64,000 nucleotides of DNA, from the NCBI GenBank assembly GCA_016801845.1, contig CM028908.1:27109146-27173145 (forward strand), read 5' to 3'. This document shows, piece by piece, positions 48,040 through 60,819 of this stretch. Origin of the DNA: Polydactylus sextarius (lineage: Eukaryota > Chordata > Actinopteri > Polynemidae). The stretch's first letter is position 1. Each line of letters begins with the position of its first letter. Under the pieces are notes generated by a model, which saw only the letters and a list, made by a program, of their open reading frames with translations, did not search any database and had not been told where the DNA came from. The translations under genes and the position numbers were made by a program.

Positions 48040-49387
48040 AAAGTAACTGGTTCAACTCTTCGCTCTGTAATGATCAAACTGCTAAAACCAACAAACTGTC
48101 TTGTGTCAAAAGTCGAAGCACCTGCTTGTAAACTCGTCTTTCAACTCTAGAGGAGCAACAGCGGCGACGCCAGTGGAAGCATCAGCTCTAAAAGGCAACG
48201 ACAACTGATGTCAAAGTACAATGTCGATCATTAGATGGATGATGAAAAACGCTAAACGATCAAGTTGATCCAGAAAACGTTAAAAAGAGACAGTTCAACT
48301 GTCTCATCGCTCCCTAAAAAATTAAAAACCAACAACCAACCGGCTTGTCACAGTCGTTTGTTTGCGTTTGTTTGGCGTTGTGTCTGTTCTGCAACAACAA
48401 AAAATAAAATACAAATGTGTAAAATTAATGACAATCTAATATACTTAAAATGAAACAGAAAGAAACATCTCAACACGTTAAAACGACACTTTCTACCTGA
48501 TTAATTTGATGAATTTATGAGCTCAATCGTTTCTCTACTTTGAAATAACCTGAGACACCTACAGATCTCCTTCAAAATACCCCAACAGTTTAATAAAAAC
48601 AGCTTCTACTCTGATGTTTTATGATACTTTCAGTTTCAGCGGCTGCGTGCAGCTTCGTTTCGTTTCTATCGTTATACGTCGACGATTCGCTCTTTTATGT
48701 TTGAGATCAACACGTTTTGACTGGTTGAGAGACTGAGTGTTTAAAGGTGATGAGGATGTTTTTATTGTGTGAATAAAGAGAGAAAAAGGTCCTCGTTAAC
48801 AGTTTCACTTCTTCTTCATACGACTGAAAATAAATCAAACCAAAACTTCATTAAATCCACGTTAGAAGATCCTTGGTTTGCTTCTCGTTATGGCCTTGCT
48901 ACCTACATTTATCTTCAAGTTTGATATTTTGGAAACCATTTCCTGTTTTTTTTAATTATTATTTCTTATTTTATTCATTTCTTATTAGTTGAAGTAGACA
49001 GAAGTGGTGTCTGGCTTAGAGGAGCTCACGTTGCTCCTCTTCCTCTTTCTTTTTTTTTTTTTTTAATATTTTTATTTTTCACTGAGAAGAAGTTTCAGTT
49101 GTGTCGTAGGTCCCAGGACGAGGGGTCAAAGTTCAACATCGGCTCACGAGACCATGAACCCGGTCGGATCCTCCTGGATTATTTGCGGACTTGTTCTTGC
49201 TGTTGGTCTGAAGCATCGTTTAAAAAGACAAAGTCAGGAGTCAGTTCTTGTGTCTCAGCTGACAGGCTCGTGTCTCTAGCCAATTAGCTTTGACTTCCCA
49301 TCGTGTTCTTGGCCAATTAGCCGACGTTAGCTCACTATCGACTCACATGGGTGAAGTTTGACCTCCTCAAAGGGGTAAAGTTGCCTG
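48040..49387. other. Region downstream of mmp24, including its 3' UTR
   Basis: No other gene is visible. On the minus strand it directly follows the mmp24 stop, so at least part is mmp24 3' UTR. AATAAA-type signals on that strand occur in the T-rich stretches near 48760, 48970 and 49066, but none could be preferred. Confidence 0.45.
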
Positions 49388-51239
49388 TCATACCCACTCC
49401 TGAACGGGGTATTTGTAGTAGTGCTGCGTCATGGTGTTCTGCTGGACTCCTTTGTTTTTAAACTGGAAAATGGTGTAGACCAGCACCAGGATGCACAGCG
49501 ACAGGATGCAGGGAATCACCACGGCGATGGCGTTGACCGTCGTCGGGACGTCGTTGATGGTCACCATGATGTCCACGTCGTCGAGGGGCAGCTGTCGGTC
49601 TCCGCGGTTACCGTTGCCGCCGGAGCGCTCCATGTCGGACTGGTCGCAGCCCATCCAGTCACGGAGGATGGACTTTGGATATCCAGGCTCCACCGTCAAC
49701 TTCTGGTTGTCAAACTTCCAGTAATCCTTCCCTTTGTAGAAGTAGGTGTAGTCTAAAGAAGGGACGGAGACAGAGAAACAAATAAATATATCAACCATGA
49801 CTGTTTATTATTATTTAAAAAATAAACTGGTGGTTGGAAAAAGTCATAATCAGCCAATTCCTCTTTTTAGATTATTGGTCCTAATATTCCTGATTTTGCG
49901 ACAGTTTTTCTAAAAAATTTGCAATGAAAGTTACATGAGATTGTGTAGAAGGATTTCTTTGAGCTAAATGCTACAGTCTTAGCATGTTAACATGCTGATG
50001 TTTTGCAGGTATATAACAGGTTGCTAACTTTTAGCTAATAAGCTCCTAAATGTCTTAAGTTCCCAATTAAAGTTATTACACTAAAAGTTATTACACTTAC
50101 TCTTTAGAGAAACACGAAATTTCATGGAAGAGATATTTTACATTGGTTGAAATAATACTGAGTTTGACCGTCTTTTGTTTTCACAAACAAATAACGATGA
50201 AGGATGTTCCAGATCAACAGATTCATCATTTTACTGAACAACAGGCTGATGTGTCTGTGAAGAACGAAGAGGAAATGATGAATCTGCTGATGTGGAACAA
50301 CCTTCATCACCAGTTGTTAAAACCAGACGTTGGGTAAGTCTTGTAAAACAGTGTTTTTAATAAACTCTGGGTTCACTTACTAAGTTATCAGTACTTCAGT
50401 TTATGTGTAGGGACCCTATTCATGCTACTGCTGAAGTGAAGTGATATTTTGAGCTTTATTAGTGGTTAAAAAATGACAATTTAGATACGTTTGGCTGACT
50501 GCCCCATTTACTTTCATTGTTAACTATTTGGTTGTGAAAACAAAAGTCAGTTAAACTGGATATTACTTCAACCAACGTAACATATCTGTTGAGGAGTTTG
50601 ACTCGTATTCATGGTGAAATAGACGCTGGTTCGAGTTCAGTTTGACGTGTTTTAGGTGATTTCTTCGAGGGCCTAAATGTCCTAAACTTCAAATTAATCA
50701 CCAAAGTTATTCCACTTTGTCTTTAAAGGAACATAAACATGAAAGTCCATATAATAATTATTGAGAAATCTCATTTAAAAAACACAAATATAATTGACCA
50801 CCACCTCAAAAAACAAACTGTAATTAAGACAATATTAACATATGATTTGTATGTATATGACATTTCAGAAACCAGATTTCAAACCACCACAACCTTAAAA
50901 ACAATAACATCCAACTGGAGCCACAAAATTAATTTTTATTTAATTGTTTTTTAAATTCTTCAAGACGTCGTGACAGATTCTGTCCTTTACTCTTTTAACA
51001 GAAGATTTATCCTAAAGTGAAATAAAAAAAACATCCTCAGCTCTGGTTTTATCTTTGTGACACAGAATCTCATTAGAGGCAATAACGTTTCTATTGTGAC
51101 ACGGTGGTTACAGGCAGACGCAGCGCTTCACTCCCGCCTGTTGTTTTTATTGAAGGGCAATATTATGGGATGTCTGTGAGACAGACGATGGAGCTGGGAG
51201 ACAAATGTGAGACGATCTGTTACAGCAGCTCCACCAGTA

Positions 51240-51287
<48 letters not shown>

Positions 51288-51941
51288 TCAGAGAAAAATA
51301 TTAAATATTTTATTGGTGGATTACACCTTTGTCCTGGTTGGATTGTCCAGTAGGGGGCGATCTGTCCAGTTTTCGTAAAATCGTGACAAATTGCCACTAA
51401 TCAATGCTTCCTGCATTCGCCAATTTTATTTTGAAAGTCCTGACAGGAAGTTACCAGACTGTGTCACAATCAATCAGAGCAGTTACTTGGTTTATATCAA
51501 GATGTTATTTATTTATTTATCAGGAGGCAGCTACACTTGTTGGTCTGAAGAGCGTCTCTAGTTAGCATGCTAGCTGTTAGCATGCTAACCACAGGCTGGT
51601 TAGCACAGACTGAATGTTTTATTCTGACGTTAAACTATAAAGTTTATTATTAAATGACGTAGGATCGAAGAGACCAGTCAGGTGATGAGGTCTACAGCTG
51701 TTCAATGTGTTAAATACATCTTTAATTTAAAAATAAATCAGAGTTTACGATATTTTGATTAAAAAAACAGTTGGATTTCAGAATAAAAGTCTTCTCTCTT
51801 TCCTCCAAAACAAGATAAAATATCTGATCTCATAAACAGAAAACACCCAGAGGGTTTCGTCTGATGTCCACGTTTTTTGTCTGCTCCATCACCTCTAAAC
51901 AGCCCAGAGGAAACACACACACACACACACAGACACACACA

Positions 51942-52002
<61 letters not shown>

Positions 52003-52131
52003 ACACACACAGACACACACACACACACAGACACACTCAATTTCTGTCTGTTGCCTCCAAAGTCCCTGCAGGATAACTCCTCATCTAACACCAGGACACC
52101 ACAACCTGACCAGCCATGTCACTGCCTCTGA

Positions 52132-52177
<46 letters not shown>

Positions 52178-55100
52178 CAAGCTCCTCCATCTGAAGCCTC
52201 GAGGTCATGAGGTCTCGACTCGACAAGCAGAAGTGATGAAGGGCGGTTTTCTTTTGAGACGTTGTACATACTGAGTGTGTTTGTGTGTTCGTGCGCGTAT
52301 GTGTGTGTTCATGTGATGTGTGTGTGTGTGTGTTCGTGTGTGTGTAGCACCTCTATAGTACAACCAGTAGGATGTGAGAGAAGCAGTTGAGTGTGAATTA
52401 ACTGAATTATGGAGAGAGCGTCTGTAACATGAGACGAACATTAACTGACTGATGACTGGTGAAGATAATAACAATATTAAGATAAAGTCACATCGGAGTG
52501 GAAGAAGTTAGAAAACCAAGATGGACAACTCCAGTAAAACCTTGGCTGTGCTTGTTCTCACACAGTATTCCCTCCACGTAAAAGTGACATGTTCACATAC
52601 AGAAGTTGGACTAAAGACCTTGTTACGCTCCTCTGACTGTGTATCGCGTGGCCACGCAGTCGTATCAATGCAGCCGTGAACTCTTTCAGACTTCTCGTCA
52701 GCTGGTGGGTGTCGCACAGCAATTCACCGCCAGAGCAGTAGCACACGATGCATTTTTGTCCAACTATCACTGATTGTTTATCGCCTCGTTTCTTCACACA
52801 CAACGAACAATGGAGACCGAGAGAAGACGTATCCGTAGATACGTACAACAACATCGCCACTGGTTGGAACTGGAACTGATCGCCATTGAACAACAAATCA
52901 TTTTGTTGTGAGTGAGACGAGAATGAAAGTGTCATATTGTGACAAAGCGTCACATGACTTTACTGCACTAGTTACCACGTTACTCTCAGTGTTTTAAGCG
53001 TCTGAACCGACGTACATCAGTGATCTGATACCACCTATTCCATCAGCTTCTACGGTCAAACGTTTTAAATCAACATCTTTTGGCCTGATATTTATTTCCA
53101 ACCTCTTGTCTAGGCTCAGGCTGTGGTGCTGGCAGGTCAACAAGGTAGTCCATGTGTTCCTGAACTCTGTCAGTCCACCAGGTCCAGGATTAGGCATCTT
53201 TGTTGCATGGGGAACTTGGGTGTGCCGATCCCGACCATCATTGTCAAGTGGCCTTTTTGGTCGACTTACCTGGAGTCAAGTCTTGGTAGCATCAGAAACA
53301 AACAAGGCCGTCCAGGAAACACTTTCCAGCTTCTACTGAACGATCCTAAACTGTTTCCAAACTTGTTCCTAGTTCCTAGTTGTTCCTAGGGAAGTACTGC
53401 ATCCTGATTTTTGGGCTTGTGACGAATACCGAATCCCTTATTTACAATTGAATACCTACTCCCATCATCAGTCCATAATACAGTAAACACAGTAAATAAC
53501 ATTTCACTGAACATTTCAGCTTTAACTTATTGCAGGATACAGGCTTTAATTTTTCTTCCCATTCAAAACAAGAAAGAAAAAGCGTCAAAATGTCAAATTA
53601 TTGCTAAAAGCCAAAGACTTGTCAGTAATAGTGAGCCAGTGCTACAAAGGCTCTTTGTCAAACAAAAAAGAGACTGCGAGACAAATCGGCACTGCAAATT
53701 GAACATGTAGCTCTTAAAAAGTCTTAAAGTGCTGCCAAACAACACAAAAACAATTTTTCTGCTCACAAATTAAATTTTCATTTTCTCTTACATTCAAATG
53801 GCTCACCTACGTAAAAACCTTGTCGCAATTGTTGGCACCATCATTACATCGATTCGGTCGATGTTCTACGATTTGGCAGAAACTGAACAACATCAAAAAG
53901 CCAAAAGATTTAATCCAAATCCCAAACCAAATTCTGGATTATGTCTCCTACCAGTTGGACATACCCAGAAAAATCCTCCAAGGGAAGGAACCTCAGAGGC
54001 GTCCACATCTGAGGCATCATGTTAAAGTGATATGTAATGGAGCCCGGGAGACGTTGGGTCATGCTACTGCTGAAGTGAAGTGATATTTTGAGCTTTATTA
54101 GTGGTTAAAAAATGACAATTTAGATACGTTTGGCTGACTGCCCCATTTACTTTCATTGTTAACTATTTGGTTGTGAAAACAAAAGACGGTTAAACTGGAT
54201 ATTACTTCAACCAACGTAACATATCTGTTGAGGGGAGTTTGACTTATTCATGGTGAAACAGACTCTGGTTCATGTATCTCTGGACCGTCACTTTAAAGCT
54301 TAATTGTTTTTATCTGTTTGGGGAAACTGCACAATCTATTATGGACAATCTCTTCCTGCACAAGTAGATTTAGATTGTTTCCAGGCACAGACCAACGTAA
54401 CAGCAGCGTCAGTGAAGTGAACGTAGCAGCAACAGATTAGTGAGTCTCAGTCCACATCGTCCACACTGACTCTGACTGTTCAGACTGTGTCAGTGTGTTG
54501 ACTCTGACCAGTCTGGTAAAACACAGTGAAGTGTTAACACCCGGATGGTTTCATCATAACCACGGACACTTCTCACCCTCAATGACGCCATCTTGGCTAC
54601 GTAGCAGAAGAGGAGGGACGGCGGCGGCGGCGTAATCTCCACCTCACATGAAACATGGAGCCACACAAGCAAACATCAGCACTAGTGAGACTTTGATTAT
54701 TGATTAGAATTGAAAACAACAACCAAATGTTTAACATGTTCAGATAAATGTTGTTGATCAAATCGCCCCCTGGTGGACAAACGCACCTGGAAACAAGACG
54801 GTCAAACTGGATATTACTTCAACCAACATAATCTAGATCTGGAGGGGATGTTGCACTTGTTGTCATGGTGATAAAGACCCTGGGTTCAACCCACTCCGCC
54901 AAGTTGGATCCATTGGGTTCATACCATTGTCTGACTTATTTGTAATTTTTACGTTGCTTTTCTACAGGTAAGACCATCCCTGGCAACATTGGTCTGTGAA
55001 AAATAATATGATTTTCTGGGGTATTCTGGAGGTTTTCTCTCATCAAGCATAAGCCGATGTTAGCAGTTCCTCTGTTTCTGTTTGCTACAATTTATGTGTT

Positions 55101-58100
55101 TGCCAACGCAATTTTTCCCGCCATGTTCTACACTAATGTCAGCCTGACATTAAAACACAGGGCTTTTAAAACACAGGGCATTTGCTGAAGTGGTTAGCGA
55201 CTAGAAATGGGAAGGTCTGAAATTTGGACGGATATTTCTTCTTTTTGGGAGCTGTTTTATTCGTTTTCCATTGGTGGGCTGCCGCCTCGAATGATGCAAT
55301 GACACATAACATGTCAGGCGGGGCCGTCTGGGTCGGTTTGCCACGTTACCAGGTACCATGACATACAAACCACCAATTTTACTCTATGAAACCCGGAGAA
55401 TAATGGGAGAAATTACCAATTGGGAGCAAGACAGGAGAAGGGTTAAAAATAGGAAGACTCCCACGTAAATCGGGAGTGTTGTTAGGTGTGGTAAGACTTT
55501 GACCAATCACAGCTGTGCTTTATAAATAAAGAGCAGACATCATGACATTATCTAAGACTGGCTGGTGAACATGGAGCAGATTTGTTAATGTGACCACAGA
55601 CTCTTTCATTCCTGTTCAGACACTCACATCCTTCCCGGCTGATGAAGGCCCCCTGCGGTGCGTCCGGTATGCCCTTCCACACGGTGATGGGTTTGGGGTA
55701 TCCGGGGTCCGCGGTGCGTTTCTCCTCGTTGTAGCGCCAGTACTGGTCTCCTTTGAAGAAGTAGGTTTTCCCAACCGGTTCCCAGCGTAGCGCTGTGTCG
55801 ATGCCGTCTTTCGGGAGGCAGCTGCCCAGCTCCACCAGGCTGTGGGGGTAACCCGGCTCGGCCGTCACCTCCTTGAACACCCAGTACTTATCACCTGCAA
55901 GACCAGAGGCAACACGAGTCAGTTTAATATGAAAACACCCTGAGATGGATCTGATTTAATGTCACAACTAGAAGTGTCAAGTAACAAAGCACAAATACTT
56001 TGTTACCTTACTTAAGTAGAAATTTTGGTTATCTATACTTTACTGGAGTTATTATTTTTCAGGTGAAATTTTTTCTACTTACTTACATTTTCACACAAAA
56101 ATAGCCTCGTTACTTCTATTTCATTCTGGCTGTGTGCACTTTTATAAAGACAGGGCTACACGTTCATTTAAAGACATGACTGTCAGCTGATGTGCTGCAC
56201 ACGCACCACAACCGCAGACATGTCTGGTGTGAATTACACACACACTCCCGCGCCGCTCATGTGCTGTGAATCCGGCCATAGATACAAGTTTCCATTGATA
56301 AACGACAATAAAAGACTTAAAAATATAACAATACTGGAGCGCAGTGATAGGCTACACCGATACTTTGTTTTGTCTCATGTCTGTTGAGTCATTTGGCAAA
56401 ATAACTGCCCGTGCTGTTATTTACAGCTGTGTGGTAACAGGCGATTAGTCATCATATCTCCTGCTCCATGAAACACATGTTAATGCTCAGTAGTACACAC
56501 ATGGTTCTTTAATATATCTGCATCCTACAACAGTGTGTTTATTTTCAGTGGGCATGTGGCTGAAACACTCAGACTAGTGAACACAAAAATTTTCAACAAT
56601 AACATTTTACTTTAATACTTTAAGTCAGTGGTTCTCAACCAGGGGGCACAAGCACAGGATGAGAGGGGGAAAAATGTTTGTTTTTAACATTGTGTTTAGT
56701 GTTGAAAAAAAAGGAATTAATGAATTTGTAGGGACCGGTGGTGAGTGACACACTGATTATTAAATGTGAAACCCTGCGATCTTTTGTGACCGTTTCTACT
56801 GTGTCGCTTTGTTCGCTTCTTACCCCCAATTTATACCGAGTGCGGAACATCTGTGGTCCGGCGGCGGATCTGATACGTTTCCATTATAGTCAGTGGTTGT
56901 GTTTACACCGGCTGCGCTCTCTGATCCGTAAGACTTCTATTTTTGCCGGACGCCGGACCATGGTGCAACAATTCGGCAGCAGTTCGTGCGGGGCAGAAGG
57001 TCGTGTACAAAAACAAACTAAAACATCCGGTTAACTTTTAAAATAAAATAAACCGTGTTCACAGCAGATCATATTTACCTGAACTACACTTTGAAAACGG
57101 GCGGAGACAGACCTGAAGTCCAGGTTTTCAGACGTTATTTCACCCTGTCAGAAACTATAGAAACTACACCCTGTTATATCGAGCGATTATACGAATTTGC
57201 GAGATCTCATGATGCTGTCAGACCACAAGCGTATCCAGTGGTTATTGACGGACGGTGGATCTGAAACGCAACGCAAGCGTTCCACATTCAGTGTAAATCC
57301 AGAATTAGATTCTATATTTATTGATACGTTTAACTGCCACTGGGTTTTAAAATGGTGCTGGGGGGACGACAGCTTCAACTGTGTCGCTTTGTTCACGTCT
57401 TCAATTCTGTTTATAGAAACTATTTAGTTAAAGTAGTTTATTACTTGAATAAAAACCTTGAGTTGATACTTCACCTACAGAAGTTTTTTCAAACCCTCGT
57501 TCTTCTACCTGAGTAATGGTTGTAAATACTGTCGACACATCTGGTCACAACCACAGATATAACAGGAACTAAATAAAACTAAAGTCTTAAAACTGATGTG
57601 ACTGATTCGTTCTCTGCAAACTATAAACATAATCTCTACATATCAATCTACTGATGTTATTTTCCAGTAGAATAAATGAACAAAAGCTTGTTAAAACAGC
57701 AGCTTTTTTCTGCTAAACTGAGAAAACTATAAAACATTAAATTCCTCTTCTTTATTAGAGATGTGGAGAGAAATAAAAACTAGCAGCAGGAGGTTAAATC
57801 ACAGAAATACTCTTTAACCAGGCTGTTAAATTATCCAGACTTCTTTAAATAGACCATATTAAACAACACAACGGAACAAGATTCATACATAAACACACAC
57901 TGAATCCTGACTTTACCTCGTTCAGACACTAATTGTTCTCCACCAGGCGCTCAAGGCAGTCGGACACAGAGTTAACACTTTCAAAAGAACAATATGTATA
58001 ACTGGGAGATAATTATGGACTTTAGTAGAAAGTGCAATCATTACAATTCCTTAAGGAGCCGTGAGGACATAAACTGCTTCAGCCTCAGCAGGAAACACAA

Positions 58101-59767
58101 TAACTTCTGAAAATTAAAACAAAAAAAAAGAAAAAGACGACGAGTCTTCAGCTGACGATGTAACTATTTAAATATGTGATAACTGCCTTGTTTATCTACT
58201 GGAGCAACAATTTTACACAGAAATTAATTTTATACGTTTATTTTGAAGAAAAGGAGAAGTGACTTTAACTATGTGTCAGTAGCAGTGTTAGCTAACTTAG
58301 CTAACTTGGCTTGATTAGCTCTCGACTTCAGCTAAATTCTCTAGATTAGTTACTTTACTGAGATATCTTGTGTGTAGCCACCTCAGCTAACTTAGCTAAT
58401 ATTGTGATAGTTTAGCTAATTTTGTTACCATAATAATGAAGCTATTTCAGCTGCTACTAGCTACTGATGCTAACTTAGCTATGTTCGCTAATTTAGATAC
58501 CATAGTTAGCTTTGATACTTCAGGTAATTAAGTTGTTTCATAGAACCAACTCAGCTAATTTAACTACTACAGCTAATGTGGCTACACTAGTTATCTTAGC
58601 TTATTTAGCTACATTAGCTAACCTTAGCTAACTGTTATATAGCTGACTTAGTTAATCTGGCTATCTTGGTTACCTCACTTTATTTAGTTTATTTAACAAC
58701 CTTGGCTAACTTAGCTATTGATACTTTAGCCAATTTTGTTAGCTTAGCAATGTAGCTACGTCAGCTAACCTAGTTAACTAAGATACCTTATATTATTCAA
58801 CCACCTTAGATAAATTAGTTACTTCAGCTAATTTAAGCTTCAGCTAAGGGATGGATACGACCCACCGGTTAATAGCTACTGATGCTAATTTGGCTAACTT
58901 AGCTACGTTAGCTAATTTAGATATGTTAGCTAACTTTGATAGTTAGTTTAAGGTACCTTAGGTAATTATTTCAGCTGAATTAGCTAATTTAGCTAACATG
59001 GCAACATTAGTTAACTTAGCTTATGTAGCCAACTCAGCTATCTTAGCTAGTTTAGATCAGCTAACTTAGTCATATACCTTAGCTAACTTTGATACTTTAG
59101 ATACCTTAGATTAGCTATTTCAGCTAACCTCATTTAACCAATTTTGTGACGCTTTAGCTAACGTGGTTACCTTAGTAATGTGATTATTTCAGCTAATTTA
59201 GCTACTTCATCTAACCTGGCTAATTTAATCCAGACTAGATGAGATCTATAATCCGTCTTCTAGTTGTTTTCATTAACATCAGTTTGTTTTTTCTTCATAA
59301 AGCTGTTTAACACAGCACAGTGAACAGGTTTCTCTCCGTTTCCTCTCCACTGCTCGCTGTTTGCTTTCTCTCTCTAATATTGTAAAGTCTTGACCTCACT
59401 CTGTGAATGATGAATTACCCATTAATGAAGCCATTAATTACAGCTGATAAAATCCAGCGGTCGGGGACTTTCTTTAAAAAAAAAAAAAAAAAAAAACCCT
59501 GTTGGAGTTTTTTTCTGCCCTGAGAACTTTTTGTCAGCATCACTGAGGAAACGCTGAAAATCTCAGTCTACCATCTGCACCGCTGTTATTAGACTCAGTC
59601 CTGCTCTGTACATCTGAACGTGGCCTCCTCCTCCTCCTCAAACTATATTTAATAAAGTGTGAAATAGAGAATAGCGATGCAGCGGGAGCTCCCGGCCCAA
59701 AGTAATAGAATTTCAGTCTACGTATGAAGCCTCCCTCATCCCCTGCTAACTGTGGAGTCATCTCACC

Positions 59768-59814
<47 letters not shown>

Positions 59815-60003
59815 ACACACACACACACATACAGACACACACACACTTTCTGACAGAGCATCCTGCTATCTTGGCCAGCCAGGAGCAGATATTAATAGCT
59901 TTTCTCTCAGAGCTCTCAGCCGCCGACTCTCTCTCTCTCTCTCTCTCCTGCACACACACACACACACAAACGGTTGCACAATGACACAGCTCAACATGGC
60001 TTT

Positions 60004-60042
<39 letters not shown>

Positions 60043-60781
60043 TCATAAACACACGTGTATTTGGGCCGAGCACGGAGACACGTGTCAACAGAACCACGCA
60101 GAATTAGACGAAGGATTTGTTGTTTGTCACCGTGTGTGTGTTTCTTCATGTGTGTGTTTCTTTGTGTGTGTTTCTTCATTTCTGTGTGTTTGTGTGTTTC
60201 ACACACAGTTTACACAGCAACAAATAAAAAAGAACAAAAAATAAAAAATAAATAAAATAAATAAAAAGCTGCACTAAAAATAAAAGTAGTAAATTTATAA
60301 GAATAAAAGTTATAAATTTGCAGGAATAAATGTCTATTCTTTATTCTCGTGGCCCTAATATAATGCTCATTTAAAGGTAGAAACCACTTCTGGTTACATG
60401 AGTATAAATGTAGAAATTCACAGAAATGTTCAGTTAAATCCAGCGGACGGTTTCAGCAGTGACTCTCAGTTAAACAGAGGATACATTTCAGGATACAACT
60501 CAGTCCCACCGACCGAGGAGCCGCCGTGGGCGAAGGATGTCAAGTGTCCAGGGTCTCGTTCACAGTTCACAGTCGGATGCAGCAGGAGGTCGACAGGCAG
60601 TAAAACAGGCGTTAAACCAAACTGTTGTGGTGATTTACCAACAGATCTACGCCCTTCGTGTGGAGAAGGAGCCGGTGTCTGAAAACATCTGACTGAGAGG
60701 AGACTTCAGAAGGAGATCCAGAACATGAAGGGGATTATTTATCACATCTCGTCTGGAAACACCTCAGACTGCCCCAGGAGG

Positions 60782-60819
<38 letters not shown>

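Noticed and set aside
52558..52953. 131-codon minus-strand frame in the last mmp24 intron
   Set aside because: No motif, and the opposite strand is equally open (METERRRIRRYV). It may be a remnant of a DNA transposon, but the evidence is too thin to annotate.
53106..54083. Overlapping plus-strand frames between 53.1 and 54.1 kb
   Set aside because: They overlap in different frames, show no protein family, and part has the texture of old retroelement or transposon 3' sequence; no gene can be supported.
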